Positions 56,257 through 64,000 of a DNA stretch of 64,000 bases are shown one piece after another (within the stretch, counting starts at the first letter, position 1; each line of letters starts with the position of its first letter). Both the position numbers and the translations under genes were made by a program. The DNA comes from Achromobacter sp. Marseille-Q4962 (GTDB lineage Bacteria; Pseudomonadota; Gammaproteobacteria; Burkholderiales; Burkholderiaceae_B): the NCBI RefSeq assembly GCF_943737005.1, contig NZ_CALSFU010000001.1:248001-312000 (forward strand), written 5' to 3'. The notes beneath the pieces are model-generated. The model had not been told where the DNA came from, searched no databases, and was given only the letters and a program-made list of their open reading frames with translations.

Positions 56257-56299
56257 CCCGGGAAATCCGGATGCGGCCCCGCCGGCCGCCGGAATGGGG

Positions 56300-57517
56300 T
56301 CAACCGGCCTTGACCGACACCGCGGCCGACACCCGCTTGGCCTTGGCGCGCGCCTCGGCCACGTCGTCGGCCACCGCCAGTCCCACGCCCATGCGGCGCT
56401 TCACGTAGGATTCGGGCTTGCCGAACAGGCGGATATCGGTGCCAGGCTCGGCCAGGGCCTCGGCCACGTTGTGGAAGCCGACCGCGCCGGCATCCACGCC
56501 GCCGTAGATGACGCAGCTGGCGCCCGGCTGGCGCAGCCGGGTATCGACCGGCAGGCCCAGCAGCGCGCGCGCATGCAGCTCGAACTCGCTCTGCGCCTGG
56601 GTAATCATGGTGACCATGCCCGTATCGTGCGGACGCGGGCTGACCTCCGAGAACCACACGTCGTCGCCCGCCACGAAAAGCTCCACGCCGAAAATGCCCA
56701 GGCCGCCCAGGTTGGAAGTGACCGCCAGCGCGATCTCGCGCGCCCGCTCCAGGGCCGCGGGCGACATGGGGTGCGGCTGCCAGCTTTCGACATAATCGCC
56801 GTCCACCTGCTTGTGGCCGATGGGCTCGCAATAGCGGGTTTCGATCTGGCCGTCGGCGCCGCGGGCGCGCACGGTGAGCAGGGTGATTTCGTAGTCGAAG
56901 CGCACGAAGCCCTCAACGATGGCCCGCCCCTTGCCCACGCGGCCGCCCTCCTGGCAGTAGCGCCAGGCGGCCGGAATGTCGTCGGCGCTCTTGAGCACCG
57001 ACTGGCCCTTGCCCGAGGACGACATGACCGGCTTGAGCACGCAGGGATAGCCGACGCCCCCGTCGATGGCCTCGCGCAACGCCTCCTCGGAATCGACGAA
57101 CCGATAGGGCGAGGTGGGCAGGCCCAGGGTTTCGGCGGCCAGGCGGCGGATGCCTTCGCGATTCATGGTGAGATGGGCGGCGCGGGCGGTGGGCGTCACG
57201 CGCGCCGCGCCCGCGGCCTCCAGCTCGACCAGCAGGTCGGTGGCAATGGCCTCGATTTCAGGGACAATGACGTGCGGCCGCTCCTGCTCGATGATTTTGC
57301 GCAGGGCCTCGGCGTCGGTCATGGGCACCACGTGCGCGCGGTGCGCAACCTGGTGGCCGGGCGCGTCCGCGTAGCGGTCCACCGCGATGACTTCCACTCC
57401 CAGCCGCTGCAGGGCGATGGCGACCTCCTTGCCCAATTCGCCCGCGCCGAGCAGCATGACGCGGGTGGCCAGGGGAGAAAGCGGCGTACCAAGAACGGGG
57501 CTGGGAATGCGGGACAT
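56300..57517 (-). CDS. purT: Formate-dependent phosphoribosylglycinamide formyltransferase (GAR transformylase 2)
   Basis: ATP-grasp enzyme making formyl-GAR from GAR, formate and ATP in purine synthesis; 405 residues. N-terminal nucleotide-binding motif [20 protein letters not shown], then [17 protein letters not shown]-grasp loop [12 protein letters not shown], and [16 protein letters not shown] with metal-binding Glu. It stands alone, divergent from kdsD, with its own strong terminator. Confidence 0.97.
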   Translation of the reverse strand: MSRIPSPVLGTPLSPLATRVMLLGAGELGKEVAIALQRLGVEVIAVDRYADAPGHQVAHRAHVVPMTDAEALRKIIEQERPHVIVPEIEAIATDLLVELEAAGAARVTPTARAAHLTMNREGIRRLAAETLGLPTSPYRFVDSEEALREAIDGGVGYPCVLKPVMSSSGKGQSVLKSADDIPAAWRYCQEGGRVGKGRAIVEGFVRFDYEITLLTVRARGADGQIETRYCEPIGHKQVDGDYVESWQPHPMSPAALERAREIALAVTSNLGGLGIFGVELFVAGDDVWFSEVSPRPHDTGMVTMITQAQSEFELHARALLGLPVDTRLRQPGASCVIYGGVDAGAVGFHNVAEALAEPGTDIRLFGKPESYVKRRMGVGLAVADDVAEARAKAKRVSAAVSVKAG

Positions 57518-57622
57518 GGATCGGACCTGAACGTGTGAATTAAGACGGGCGGCAAAAGAGCCGCCAGCATGCCATACCCCCCAGGCGGGGGCAAACCCGC
57601 CGCCTGATATTAAAATCCCGCC

Positions 57623-58612
57623 ATGACCGACCATCCCACCATAACTTCCGAAACCGCGCTGGCATCTGCGCGCAGAACGCTGCAAATCGAAAGCCAGGGC
57701 CTGCACGACCTCGCCGCCCGGCTGGACGAGCGTTTCGCCCGTGTCGTGGACATGCTGCTCGCATGCCGCGGCCGGGTGGTGGTCAGCGGCATCGGCAAGA
57801 CCGGCCACATCGCGCGCAAGATCGCCGCCACGCTGGCCTCGACGGGCACGCCGGCCTTCTTCATGCACGCAGCCGAGGCGGTGCACGGCGACCTGGGCAT
57901 GATTACCCGCGACGACGTGCTGATCGCCATTTCCTATTCCGGCACGGGCCAGGAACTGCTGACCGTGCTGCCCGTGGTGCGCCGCATGGGCGCCGGGCTG
58001 GTGGCCATTACCGGCAATCCGCAATCCGAGCTGGCGCGGCTGGCCGACATCCACCTGGACGCCAGCGTGGCCCAGGAGGCCTGCCCGCTGAACCTGGCCC
58101 CCACGGCCAGCACCACCGCCGCGCTGGCCCTGGGCGACGCGCTGGCCGTGGCGTGCCTCGAGGCGCGCGGCTTCAGTCCGCAGGACTTCGCCCGCTCGCA
58201 TCCGGGCGGCGCGCTGGGCCGCCGGCTGCTCACGCACGTCCGCGACGTCATGCGCAAGGGCGACGCCCTGCCCATTGTCACGGCGGGCACGCCCGTTTCC
58301 CGCGCCCTGGAGGTCATGTCGGCCAAGGGCATGGGCATGACGGTGGTCACCGATCCCCGGCAGCAGCCGCTGGGCATCTTCACCGACGGCGACCTGCGCC
58401 GCCTGATCGCGCGCCACGGCGACATCCGCAGCCTGCAGGTGGACGCCGGCATGACCCGCTCTCCGCGCACCATCAACCCCGATGCGCTGGCGGTCGAAGC
58501 CGCCCAGCAAATGGACGAACAAAGGCTCAATCACATGCTCGTGGTGGACCGCGACGGCAAGCTGCTCGGCGCGCTGCACATGCACGACCTGATGGCCGCA
58601 AAGGTGGTATGA
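57623..58612 (+). CDS. kdsD: D-arabinose 5-phosphate isomerase KdsD
   Basis: Interconverts ribulose 5-phosphate and arabinose 5-phosphate, first step of Kdo synthesis for LPS; 329 residues. SIS sugar-isomerase domain (about 35-185) with [20 protein letters not shown], the family's His/Glu region [14 protein letters not shown] and [11 protein letters not shown], followed by two CBS domains (about 210-325). Its stop overlaps the first ATG of kdsC. First gene of the kdsD-kdsC-lptC-lptA-lptB unit. Confidence 0.97.
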   Translation: MTDHPTITSETALASARRTLQIESQGLHDLAARLDERFARVVDMLLACRGRVVVSGIGKTGHIARKIAATLASTGTPAFFMHAAEAVHGDLGMITRDDVLIAISYSGTGQELLTVLPVVRRMGAGLVAITGNPQSELARLADIHLDASVAQEACPLNLAPTASTTAALALGDALAVACLEARGFSPQDFARSHPGGALGRRLLTHVRDVMRKGDALPIVTAGTPVSRALEVMSAKGMGMTVVTDPRQQPLGIFTDGDLRRLIARHGDIRSLQVDAGMTRSPRTINPDALAVEAAQQMDEQRLNHMLVVDRDGKLLGALHMHDLMAAKVV

Positions 58613-58614
58613 CA

Positions 58615-59217
58615 ATGAATCTCCCCCGCTCCGTGCCCCACCCCGCCGAGGCCCTGGTCCTCGCGCGGATCGCGCCCGCCGTGCGCGAACGCGCCGCGGC
58701 CGTGCGCCTGATGGTGTTCGACGTGGACGGCGTGCTGACCGACGGCAGCCTCTACTACGGCGACAACGGCGAAGTGCAGAAGCGCTTCCACGTGCTGGAC
58801 GGCCACGGCCTGCGCCTGCTCCTGGAAGGCGGTTTCAAGGTCGCGCTCATGACGGGCCGATCCGGCCCCATCGTGGCGCGCCGCGCCGCCGAGCTGGGCA
58901 TCGCCGAGGTGATACAGGGCGTGCGCGACAAGGGCGCGGCGCTGGCCGAACTTGCGCAGCGTTCGTCGGTCCAACTCGACCAGACCGGCTATATGGGCGA
59001 TGACATCATCGACCTGCCGGCGATGCAGCGCGCGGGCTTCGCCGCCAGCGTGCCCAACGCCCCGGGCTACGTCAGCCAGGCGGCGCACTGGGTGGCCAGC
59101 CAGCCCGGCGGCAGCGGCGCGGTGCGCGAGTGCTGCGACCTGCTGCTGGCGTCGCAAGGCCGGCTGGGCGCGCTGCTGGCCGCGCCTGGCGTGCTCGGCC
59201 CGGGCGCCATCCAGTGA
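58615..59217 (+). CDS. kdsC: 3-deoxy-D-manno-octulosonate 8-phosphate phosphatase KdsC
   Basis: HAD phosphatase that dephosphorylates Kdo 8-phosphate; 200 residues, tetramer. Motif [17 protein letters not shown], motif II LMTGRSG, motif III Lys in VRDKGAAL, motif [15 protein letters not shown]. The ATG at 58615 is chosen because AGGTGG lies seven bases upstream; an ATG at 58609 overlapping the kdsD stop is an alternative two residues longer. Confidence 0.95.
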   Translation: MNLPRSVPHPAEALVLARIAPAVRERAAAVRLMVFDVDGVLTDGSLYYGDNGEVQKRFHVLDGHGLRLLLEGGFKVALMTGRSGPIVARRAAELGIAEVIQGVRDKGAALAELAQRSSVQLDQTGYMGDDIIDLPAMQRAGFAASVPNAPGYVSQAAHWVASQPGGSGAVRECCDLLLASQGRLGALLAAPGVLGPGAIQ

Positions 59218-59242
59218 CGCGCCCCACCGAGTTCCCCTGCCC

Positions 59243-59875
59243 ATGAAAGACCGCCTGCCCTCCCTCATCGCGCTGTTCCTGCTGCTGGTGCTCGTCCTGT
59301 GCAGCTGGTGGGCGGCCGATTACGCCCAACGCGCCGTGCAGGTCGACCCGCCGCGCCGCATCACCCACGAAATCGACGCCTGGTCGCGCGATTTCGTCAT
59401 GCTGCGCACCGACCCCACCGGCAAGCCCATCAACCGCCTGGAAGGCGTCTACGCCGAACATTTCCCGGACGACGACTCCTACCACATCACCACGCCGCGC
59501 GCGGTCGGCCAGCGCGAAGACAGCCCCATCACCGTGGCGGTCTCCAAGACCGCCGTCATGGAAGAAGGCGGCAAGCGCATCGTCATGAACGGCGACGCCC
59601 ACGTGCACCGCCAGCCCGACGCCAACAACGACGTGCTGGACGTGCGCAGCCAGCAGCTCATCCTGCTGCCGGACGAAGACCTGGTCTACACCGACCTGCC
59701 CGCCCAGGTCCTGAAAGGCCGCTCGCGGATGAACGGCACCGGCATGCGCTACAACAACAAGACCCGCCAACTGCAGGTTTCCTCCTCCACCGACGTGGAG
59801 ATCTCGGGCGACGAAACCCGCAAGCGCCGCGAGACCGAGATTCCCGCCCACAACACTGACCAGAAGAAACCATGA
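59243..59875 (+). CDS. lptC: LPS export system protein LptC
   Basis: Single-helix inner-membrane protein with a periplasmic beta-jellyroll that takes LPS from LptBFG and hands it to LptA; 210 residues. The membrane anchor [19 protein letters not shown] is at 7-25, followed by the LptC fold ([40 protein letters not shown]). Stop overlaps the lptA start (ATGA). Confidence 0.95.
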   Translation: MKDRLPSLIALFLLLVLVLCSWWAADYAQRAVQVDPPRRITHEIDAWSRDFVMLRTDPTGKPINRLEGVYAEHFPDDDSYHITTPRAVGQREDSPITVAVSKTAVMEEGGKRIVMNGDAHVHRQPDANNDVLDVRSQQLILLPDEDLVYTDLPAQVLKGRSRMNGTGMRYNNKTRQLQVSSSTDVEISGDETRKRRETEIPAHNTDQKKP

Positions 59876-60525
59876 CCGATCTCCGGATTGTCCTCGCCCC
59901 GACGGCGCGCCTGATGGCGGCCGCCCTGCTGACGGCGGCGGCGCTCGCGCCCGCTTGCGCCGCGGACGCCAAGAAGCCCGCCGCGCCGGCCGAGGAGCCG
60001 AGCACGCTGATCCTGTCGGACACGCTGCACTACGACGACGTCAAGCGCCAGAGCATCTTCACCGGAAACGTCCACATGACGCGCGGCCTCATGACGCTGA
60101 CGTCCGACACGCTCGAGATGCACGAAGACAAGGACGGCAACCAGTACGGCACGGCGACGGCCGACAAGGGCAAGGTCGTCACCATCCGCCAGGAGCGTCC
60201 GGAGAATTTCGAACTCATCGAGGGCAAGGGCCTGCGCGCCGAATACGATGGCACCAAGAGCACGTTCGACCTGATCGGTCAGGCCGTGGTGGTGCGCTAC
60301 GTCTGTGGCAAGCCGCTGGACACCATACGCGGCGAGCGGGTGCGCTACAACGAAAAAAGCGGCACCTACGAAGCGCAAGGCGGCCCCAATTCGGCGGCCG
60401 CCGGCGGCCGCGTACGCTCGCTGGCCGAGCCGCGCGCCAAGTCGGACGCCCTCGTCGCCGAATGCCGCGCCAAGCAGCAGCAAGGCAAGCAGCCGGCCCA
60501 GAACACCACCAAGAAGGGGCGTTAA
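59872..60525 (+). CDS. lptA: LPS transport periplasmic protein LptA
   Basis: Periplasmic bridge protein of the Lpt machine, 217 residues with a signal peptide ([15 protein letters not shown], cleavage near residue 27). OstA-type beta-jellyroll repeats: [40 protein letters not shown] and [20 protein letters not shown]. The C-terminus is Lys/Gln-rich (about 195-217), a low-complexity tail. Between lptC and lptB. Confidence 0.95.
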   Translation: MTDLRIVLAPTARLMAAALLTAAALAPACAADAKKPAAPAEEPSTLILSDTLHYDDVKRQSIFTGNVHMTRGLMTLTSDTLEMHEDKDGNQYGTATADKGKVVTIRQERPENFELIEGKGLRAEYDGTKSTFDLIGQAVVVRYVCGKPLDTIRGERVRYNEKSGTYEAQGGPNSAAAGGRVRSLAEPRAKSDALVAECRAKQQQGKQPAQNTTKKGR

Positions 60526-60557
60526 GCGCGCTTTCCCAACCCCCATTTGCAGCCACG

Positions 60558-61352
60558 ATGAACCAACCCTCCGTGCCGTCTCCCGTCACCTCCGCGCCGC
60601 TGGGCGTCAAACAAGGCAGCCTGCGCGCCACCGGACTGCGCAAGACCTACAACGGCCGCACCGTGGTGCAGGATGTGTCCCTGTCCGTCAACAGCGGCGA
60701 AGTGGTGGGATTGCTCGGGCCAAACGGCGCGGGCAAGACCACCAGCTTCTACATGATCGTCGGGCTGGTTCCCGCCGATGCCGGCCGCATCGAAATCGAC
60801 GACGGCAACATCACGGCCATGCCCATCCACAAGCGGGCGCGCATGGGTCTGTCGTACCTGCCCCAGGACGCCTCGGTGTTCCGACGCCTCACGGTGGAGC
60901 AGAATATCCGCGCCGTGCTCGAACTGCAGTTCGACGCGCACGGCAAGAACCTGTCCACGGCCCGGATCAACGAACAGCTCGAATTGCTGCTGGAAGAACT
61001 GCAGATCGGCCATATCCGCAGCAATACGGCCATTTCGCTGTCGGGCGGCGAACGCCGCCGCGTGGAGATCGCGCGCGCGCTGGCCACCAGCCCGCGCTTC
61101 ATCCTGCTGGACGAACCCTTCGCCGGCGTGGACCCCATCGCCGTGATCGAGATCCAGCGCATTGTGCGCTTTCTCAAGGGACGGGGCATCGGCGTGCTCA
61201 TCACCGACCACAACGTGCGTGAAACCCTGGGCATCTGCGACCGCGCCTACATCATCAGCGAAGGCAAGGTGCTCACCGACGGCCATCCGGATGAAATCGT
61301 GGGCGACCCCGCCGTGCGCCGGGTCTACCTGGGCGAGCATTTCCGCATGTAA
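60558..61352 (+). CDS. lptB: LPS export ABC transporter ATP-binding protein LptB
   Basis: Cytosolic ATPase of the LptB2FG exporter, 264 residues. Walker [10 protein letters not shown] at 54-62, Q-loop YLPQDASVF, signature LSGGERRR, Walker [13 protein letters not shown] and switch His in [12 protein letters not shown]. The N-terminal 20 residues are a non-conserved lead. In most betaproteobacteria rpoN follows lptB; here the next gene is hpf after 213 bases. Confidence 0.97.
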   Translation: MNQPSVPSPVTSAPLGVKQGSLRATGLRKTYNGRTVVQDVSLSVNSGEVVGLLGPNGAGKTTSFYMIVGLVPADAGRIEIDDGNITAMPIHKRARMGLSYLPQDASVFRRLTVEQNIRAVLELQFDAHGKNLSTARINEQLELLLEELQIGHIRSNTAISLSGGERRRVEIARALATSPRFILLDEPFAGVDPIAVIEIQRIVRFLKGRGIGVLITDHNVRETLGICDRAYIISEGKVLTDGHPDEIVGDPAVRRVYLGEHFRM

Positions 61353-61438
61353 CGCGCGCCCTCGCGAGGCGGCATCCGCCCCCTTCGTCACGGCCCGGGA
61401 TCATCCATAAAAGTGTCATGGACTTGCGGCAGATCAGC

Positions 61439-61466
61439 TTGTTTTATCGGCCCGAGTCTATACACT
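61439..61466 (+). promoter_or_regulatory. Candidate sigma-70 promoter upstream of hpf
   Basis: TTGTTT (61439-61444), 16-base spacer, TACACT (61461-61466), about 100 bases before the hpf start in the AT-richer spacer after lptB. A long 5' leader with a GGAG-type ribosome site lies between. Confidence 0.45.
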
Positions 61467-61565
61467 AGTACTACACAACCCGAATCACTGAACCAAGGAG
61501 AACGCCTAACGACTTCAACGCGCGCATTGCGCACCCATTTTCCTCTTTAGAAAGGAGAGCAAGCT

Positions 61566-61904
61566 ATGAACCTGAGCATCTGCGGTCGTCACCTCGACGT
61601 CACCCCGGCCATCCGGGAATATGTCATGAACAAACTGGCGCGAGTGTTGCGGCATTTCGATCACGTCATCGATACCCAGGTCATGCTCTCAGTTGAGCCC
61701 CTGCGGCATAAAGCCGAAATCACCATGCGTCTGAGCGGCAAGGACATCCATTGCGAAGCCACGGATGAAAATCTGTACGCCGCCATCGACTTGCTGGCAG
61801 ACAAAGTCGACCGTCAGGTCATCAAGCACAAGGACAAGGTGCGTAGCCACACGGCCGAGTCCGTGAAGCGGCAAGCGGCGACACTCACGCCACCCCAGCA
61901 GTAA
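61566..61904 (+). CDS. hpf: Ribosome hibernation promoting factor (short HPF)
   Basis: Ribosome-associated protein that helps form inactive 100S ribosomes in stationary phase; 112 residues, the short type. It begins MNLSICGRHLDVTPAIREYV and has the beta-alpha-beta core VMLSVEPLRHKAEITMRLSG then DIHCEATDENLYAAIDLLAD. The start follows the strong ribosome site AAAGGAGAG. It is preceded by its own candidate promoter and belongs to the hpf-ptsN-hprK block. Confidence 0.95.
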   Translation: MNLSICGRHLDVTPAIREYVMNKLARVLRHFDHVIDTQVMLSVEPLRHKAEITMRLSGKDIHCEATDENLYAAIDLLADKVDRQVIKHKDKVRSHTAESVKRQAATLTPPQQ

Positions 61905-62318
61905 CCGCGCTTCACGCATGCTCGACGTGCGCTGGCAATGCAGTAAGTAACATTGCTGCCTGAGTCCCGGTGTCCCGCTGACCTTCCATGTTCAGCCGGG
62001 GCATCGGCAAACCGTCTTCCTCCCTTCCTTCTTTTCTTCTTTCCCGGCCCCCTGTTCACCCGTCCCGCCCGGCTTGCGCCTGGCCCGGTTCCGGCGAATC
62101 GGCGCATGCGCCGCGCACGAACGCGCGTATCACGCCCCGATGTCCAAAGGGTTTTCCCGGATTTTCCCTCTCAACCCGCCGCGCGGCGCCCCCATGAACC
62201 CCTCCCGCCATCCACAAGCCTGCGCGAAGCGACTATGCTTCGCTCTTGCGCCACGGTCTTGTGCGGGGACAGACCCTCCGTATATTGCAGTGCGTCATAT
62301 CAACCTATAATGATCCGC
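61905..62318. other. Intergenic region between hpf and ptsN
   Basis: About 410 bases with no supported gene. It contains a GCAATG/CATTGC hairpin (61935-61940, 61951-61956), a 31-base pure pyrimidine run (62015-62045), and at its end a consensus TATAAT (62306-62311) directly before ptsN. Confidence 0.55.
62285..62311 (+). promoter_or_regulatory. Promoter-like sequence at the ptsN start
   Basis: TTGCAG (62285-62290), 15-base spacer, perfect TATAAT (62306-62311). Transcription would start at about 62318, next to the ATG at 62319, implying a nearly leaderless message if used. Confidence 0.45.
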
Positions 62319-62774
62319 ATGAATCATTTGTCGCGCATTCTTCCCGCCGGCAACATCGTGCTCGACATGCTTGCCACGAGCAAGAAACGGGCGTTCGAGC
62401 AGGCCGGCCTTCTTTTCGAGAACAACCATGGCCTGGCGCGCGCGCTCGTCTTCGACAGCCTGTTCGCCCGGGAACGCCTGGGGTCCACCGCGCTGGGACA
62501 GGGCGTGGCCGTGCCTCACGGCCGCGTGAAAGGGCTGGAACAGGCGCTGGCGGCGTTTATCCGCCTGGCGCAGCCCATTCCCTTCGACGCGCCCGACGGC
62601 CAGCCCGTTTCCATGCTGATGTGCCTGCTGGTGCCCGAGGCCGCCACGCAGCAGCACCTGGACATCCTGGCCGAACTCGCCCAGCTCATGTCGAACAAGG
62701 CGCTGCGCGAGGCGCTGGCCACCGAGACCGACCCCGCCGTCGTGCATCGCATGCTCACCACCGGTCAACTCTGA
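62319..62774 (+). CDS. ptsN: PTS IIA-like nitrogen regulatory protein PtsN
   Basis: EIIA-Ntr phosphoacceptor of the nitrogen-type phosphotransferase system; 151 residues with start at 62319 (an ATG at 62310 in frame would add three residues but lies in the TATAAT box). The phosphorylated His is H67 in [13 protein letters not shown]. It regulates potassium and nitrogen-related proteins by interaction; Trk/Kdp systems are known targets in other bacteria, of interest since trkAH is in this window. hprK follows 19 bases later. Confidence 0.93.
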   Translation: MNHLSRILPAGNIVLDMLATSKKRAFEQAGLLFENNHGLARALVFDSLFARERLGSTALGQGVAVPHGRVKGLEQALAAFIRLAQPIPFDAPDGQPVSMLMCLLVPEAATQQHLDILAELAQLMSNKALREALATETDPAVVHRMLTTGQL

Positions 62775-62793
62775 TCCCCGCAAAGACGCTGCC

Positions 62794-63720
62794 ATGCTCA
62801 CGGTGCAGGAACTCGTCGACGACAACGCCGACAAAATCCCCTTCAACTGGATTGCCGGACAGGGCGCGGCCGACCGCGCCATTCCCGACGACGGCATGGC
62901 CGCCGCCGACCTGGTCGGCCACCTGAACCTCATCCACCCCTCGCGCATCCAGGTGTTCGGCCAGGAAGAGCTGGCCTACTACACCCGCTTCGACCTGCGC
63001 CGCCGCATGCACCACATGGACGAGCTGCTGATCGGCGGCGTGCCCGCCATCCTGCTCGCCGACGGCCTGACGCCGCCGCAAGACCTCGTCGACCAGTGCG
63101 ACCAGCACCAGGTGCCCCTGCTGTCCACGCCGGTCGCGGCCGCGCAGCTCATCGACCTGCTGCGCATCTACCTGGGCAAGAAGCTCGCGCCCACCACCAC
63201 GGTGCACGGCGTGTTCCTCGACGTGCTCGGCCTGGGCGTGCTGATCACGGGCGAGTCGGGCCTGGGCAAGAGCGAACTGGCGCTGGAGCTCATTTCGCGC
63301 GGACACGGCCTGGTGGCCGACGACGCGGTGGAGTTCTCGCGCACCGCGCCCAACATGATCGAAGGCCACTGCCCGCAACTGCTGCAGAACCTGCTCGAAG
63401 TGCGCGGCCTGGGCCTGCTGGACATCCGCACCATTTTCGGCGAGACCTCGGTGCGCCGGAAGATGCGGCTCAAGCTCATCGTGCACCTGGTGCGGGCCAC
63501 CGCGCAGGACAAGTTCGAGCGCCTGCCCTTGCAGGACATCACCCAGGACATGCTGGGCCTGCCGGTGCGCAAGGTCATGCTGCAGGTTGCGGCCGGCCGC
63601 AACCTCGCCGTGCTCGTCGAGGCCGCCGTGCGCAACACCATTCTCAAGCTGCGCGGCATCGACACCCTGGGCGAGTTCATGGAACGCCAGGCCATGGCGA
63701 TCCTGCAAAGCAGCAAGTAA
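62794..63720 (+). CDS. hprK: HPr kinase/phosphorylase
   Basis: Bifunctional enzyme that phosphorylates or dephosphorylates a serine of HPr/NPr; 308 residues, hexameric. The N-terminal domain is followed by a catalytic domain with H138 in VHGVFLDV, Walker [11 protein letters not shown] (152-161), acidic [10 protein letters not shown] and the signature [16 protein letters not shown]. It belongs with ptsN; the HPr gene itself is not in the window. Confidence 0.96.
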   Translation: MLTVQELVDDNADKIPFNWIAGQGAADRAIPDDGMAAADLVGHLNLIHPSRIQVFGQEELAYYTRFDLRRRMHHMDELLIGGVPAILLADGLTPPQDLVDQCDQHQVPLLSTPVAAAQLIDLLRIYLGKKLAPTTTVHGVFLDVLGLGVLITGESGLGKSELALELISRGHGLVADDAVEFSRTAPNMIEGHCPQLLQNLLEVRGLGLLDIRTIFGETSVRRKMRLKLIVHLVRATAQDKFERLPLQDITQDMLGLPVRKVMLQVAAGRNLAVLVEAAVRNTILKLRGIDTLGEFMERQAMAILQSSK

Positions 63721-63815
63721 CCGCAGCGCCCGCTCGCGCTGCGCGGCGGGTTCGTGGAATCCTCTCCCGGCGCAAGCGCCGCGGGCCTGCCCGGCAAGCC
63801 CGGCGGGCCGCGCCC

Positions 63816-64000
63816 CTATCGCGTCGAAGCGTCGCGCGCCCGCTTCACTTCCAGCGGCGTCACCGCGCCGGCGGCGTTGCCCCAGCTGTTGCGGATATAG
63901 CTCACCACCATCGCGATATCGTTGTCGTCCAGCAGCTGCCCGAAGGGCGGCATGCCGTGCGGACGCGGATTGGCTGCGGTGGCCGGCGCGAAGCCGCCGT
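63816..64000 (-). CDS. c-type cytochrome, C-terminal end only (gene runs off the window)
   Basis: On the minus strand an open frame enters from the window edge and ends at a TAG (63816-63818). The visible part contains HGMPPFGQLLDDNDIAMVVS then YIRNSWGNAAG and VTPLEVKRAR, typical of the last helix of cytochrome c domains, where the Met of GMPPF is the distal haem ligand. The CxxCH site lies outside the window. Such tails are common in triple-haem cytochrome subunits of alcohol/gluconate dehydrogenases. It converges with hprK. Confidence 0.8.
   Translation of the reverse strand, partial: GGFAPATAANPRPHGMPPFGQLLDDNDIAMVVSYIRNSWGNAAGAVTPLEVKRARDASTR

Larger units (their letters stand above)
55982..56299. 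other. Intergenic region between regulator and purT
   Basis: 318 bases without a gene. It contains the minus-strand promoter of the GbsR-type gene at 56053-56081 within an AT-rich patch (56021-56090), and the purT terminator at 56228-56256. Confidence 0.6.

Noticed and set aside
61953-62318. Upstream extension of ptsN as a longer gene
   Set aside because: The frame is open but the added residues are low-complexity Pro/Arg/Ser sequence from the pyrimidine-rich spacer, with no homology to EIIA proteins.
63721-63815. Terminator between hprK and the cytochrome gene
   Set aside because: Several GC-rich imperfect inverted repeats exist, but none has a clean stem with a T-run on either strand.

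Overview
The window is a 64 kb stretch of dense, high-GC (roughly two-thirds G+C) chromosomal DNA from a betaproteobacterium, most likely Bordetella or a close Alcaligenaceae relative such as Achromobacter. The grounds are three orphan Bug-type (tripartite tricarboxylate transporter) periplasmic binding proteins, a Bordetella-style general porin, a DUF4148 protein, and the kdsD-kdsC-lptC-lptA-lptB / hpf-ptsN-hprK block. No tRNA, rRNA, CRISPR array, insertion sequence or prophage gene was recognised, so this is chromosomal backbone with some small accessory metabolic islands.

Layout. 1-4.3 kb: 3' end of gpsA, a Bug protein, then trmL and comF facing a BioC-like methyltransferase. 4.3-13.7 kb (minus strand): ybdK, then a long run read as rsmB, a DUF4390 protein, an NtrY-like kinase, a short NtrX-like regulator, trkA and trkH, joined largely by overlapping stop/start codons. 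13.8-24.3 kb: accessory metabolism: a LysE exporter; an amidase plus Bug pair controlled by a divergent LysR regulator; and a second LysR gene facing a five-gene operon (isochorismatase-fold hydrolase, XapX protein, YtcJ-like amidohydrolase, DoxX protein, MFS transporter with an extra C-terminal domain). 24.3-27 kb: two decayed iron genes around rimO, namely an ECF-sigma/TonB-receptor chimera and a ferritin-like remnant. 27-38.8 kb: housekeeping and small enzymes (LOG, NTF2-like, HAD, PPOX, CYTH, def-fmt, dprA, HMG-CoA lyase, PH-like membrane protein, amino-acid ABC binding protein, aminotransferase, yggS, Bug). 38.8-48.9 kb: a 1321-residue FAD/Fe-S oxidoreductase, a YqaA-type membrane protein, ilvA, a porin, a DUF4148 protein, a LysR regulator and apt. 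49-56 kb: the complete cytochrome bd operon with assembly exporter (cydA-cydB-cydX-cydD-cydC) behind a GbsR/MarR-type regulator. 56.3-63.7 kb: purT, then Kdo synthesis (kdsD, kdsC), LPS export (lptC, lptA, lptB), ribosome hibernation (hpf) and the nitrogen-type PTS (ptsN, hprK). The window closes in the 3' end of a c-type cytochrome gene.

How the parts fit. KdsD and KdsC make Kdo for the inner core of lipopolysaccharide, and LptA/B/C move LPS out. The bd oxidase is encoded with its small subunit CydX and the CydDC exporter its haem assembly needs. TrkH/TrkA potassium uptake sits in the same transcription unit as a membrane two-component system.

The most notable observations are: (i) rpoN, usually found between lptB and hpf, is not there, and the NtrX-like regulator lacks the sigma-54-contacting AAA+ domain; (ii) an in-frame fusion of the start of an ECF sigma gene to the end of a TonB receptor gene, behind a Fur-box-like sequence, with a broken ferritin-like gene on the other side of rimO; (iii) the uncharacterised five-gene hydrolase/XapX/amidohydrolase/DoxX/MFS operon, whose amidohydrolase has a Cys/His-rich tail; (iv) a three-copy 15-bp tandem repeat that carries the apt stop codon.
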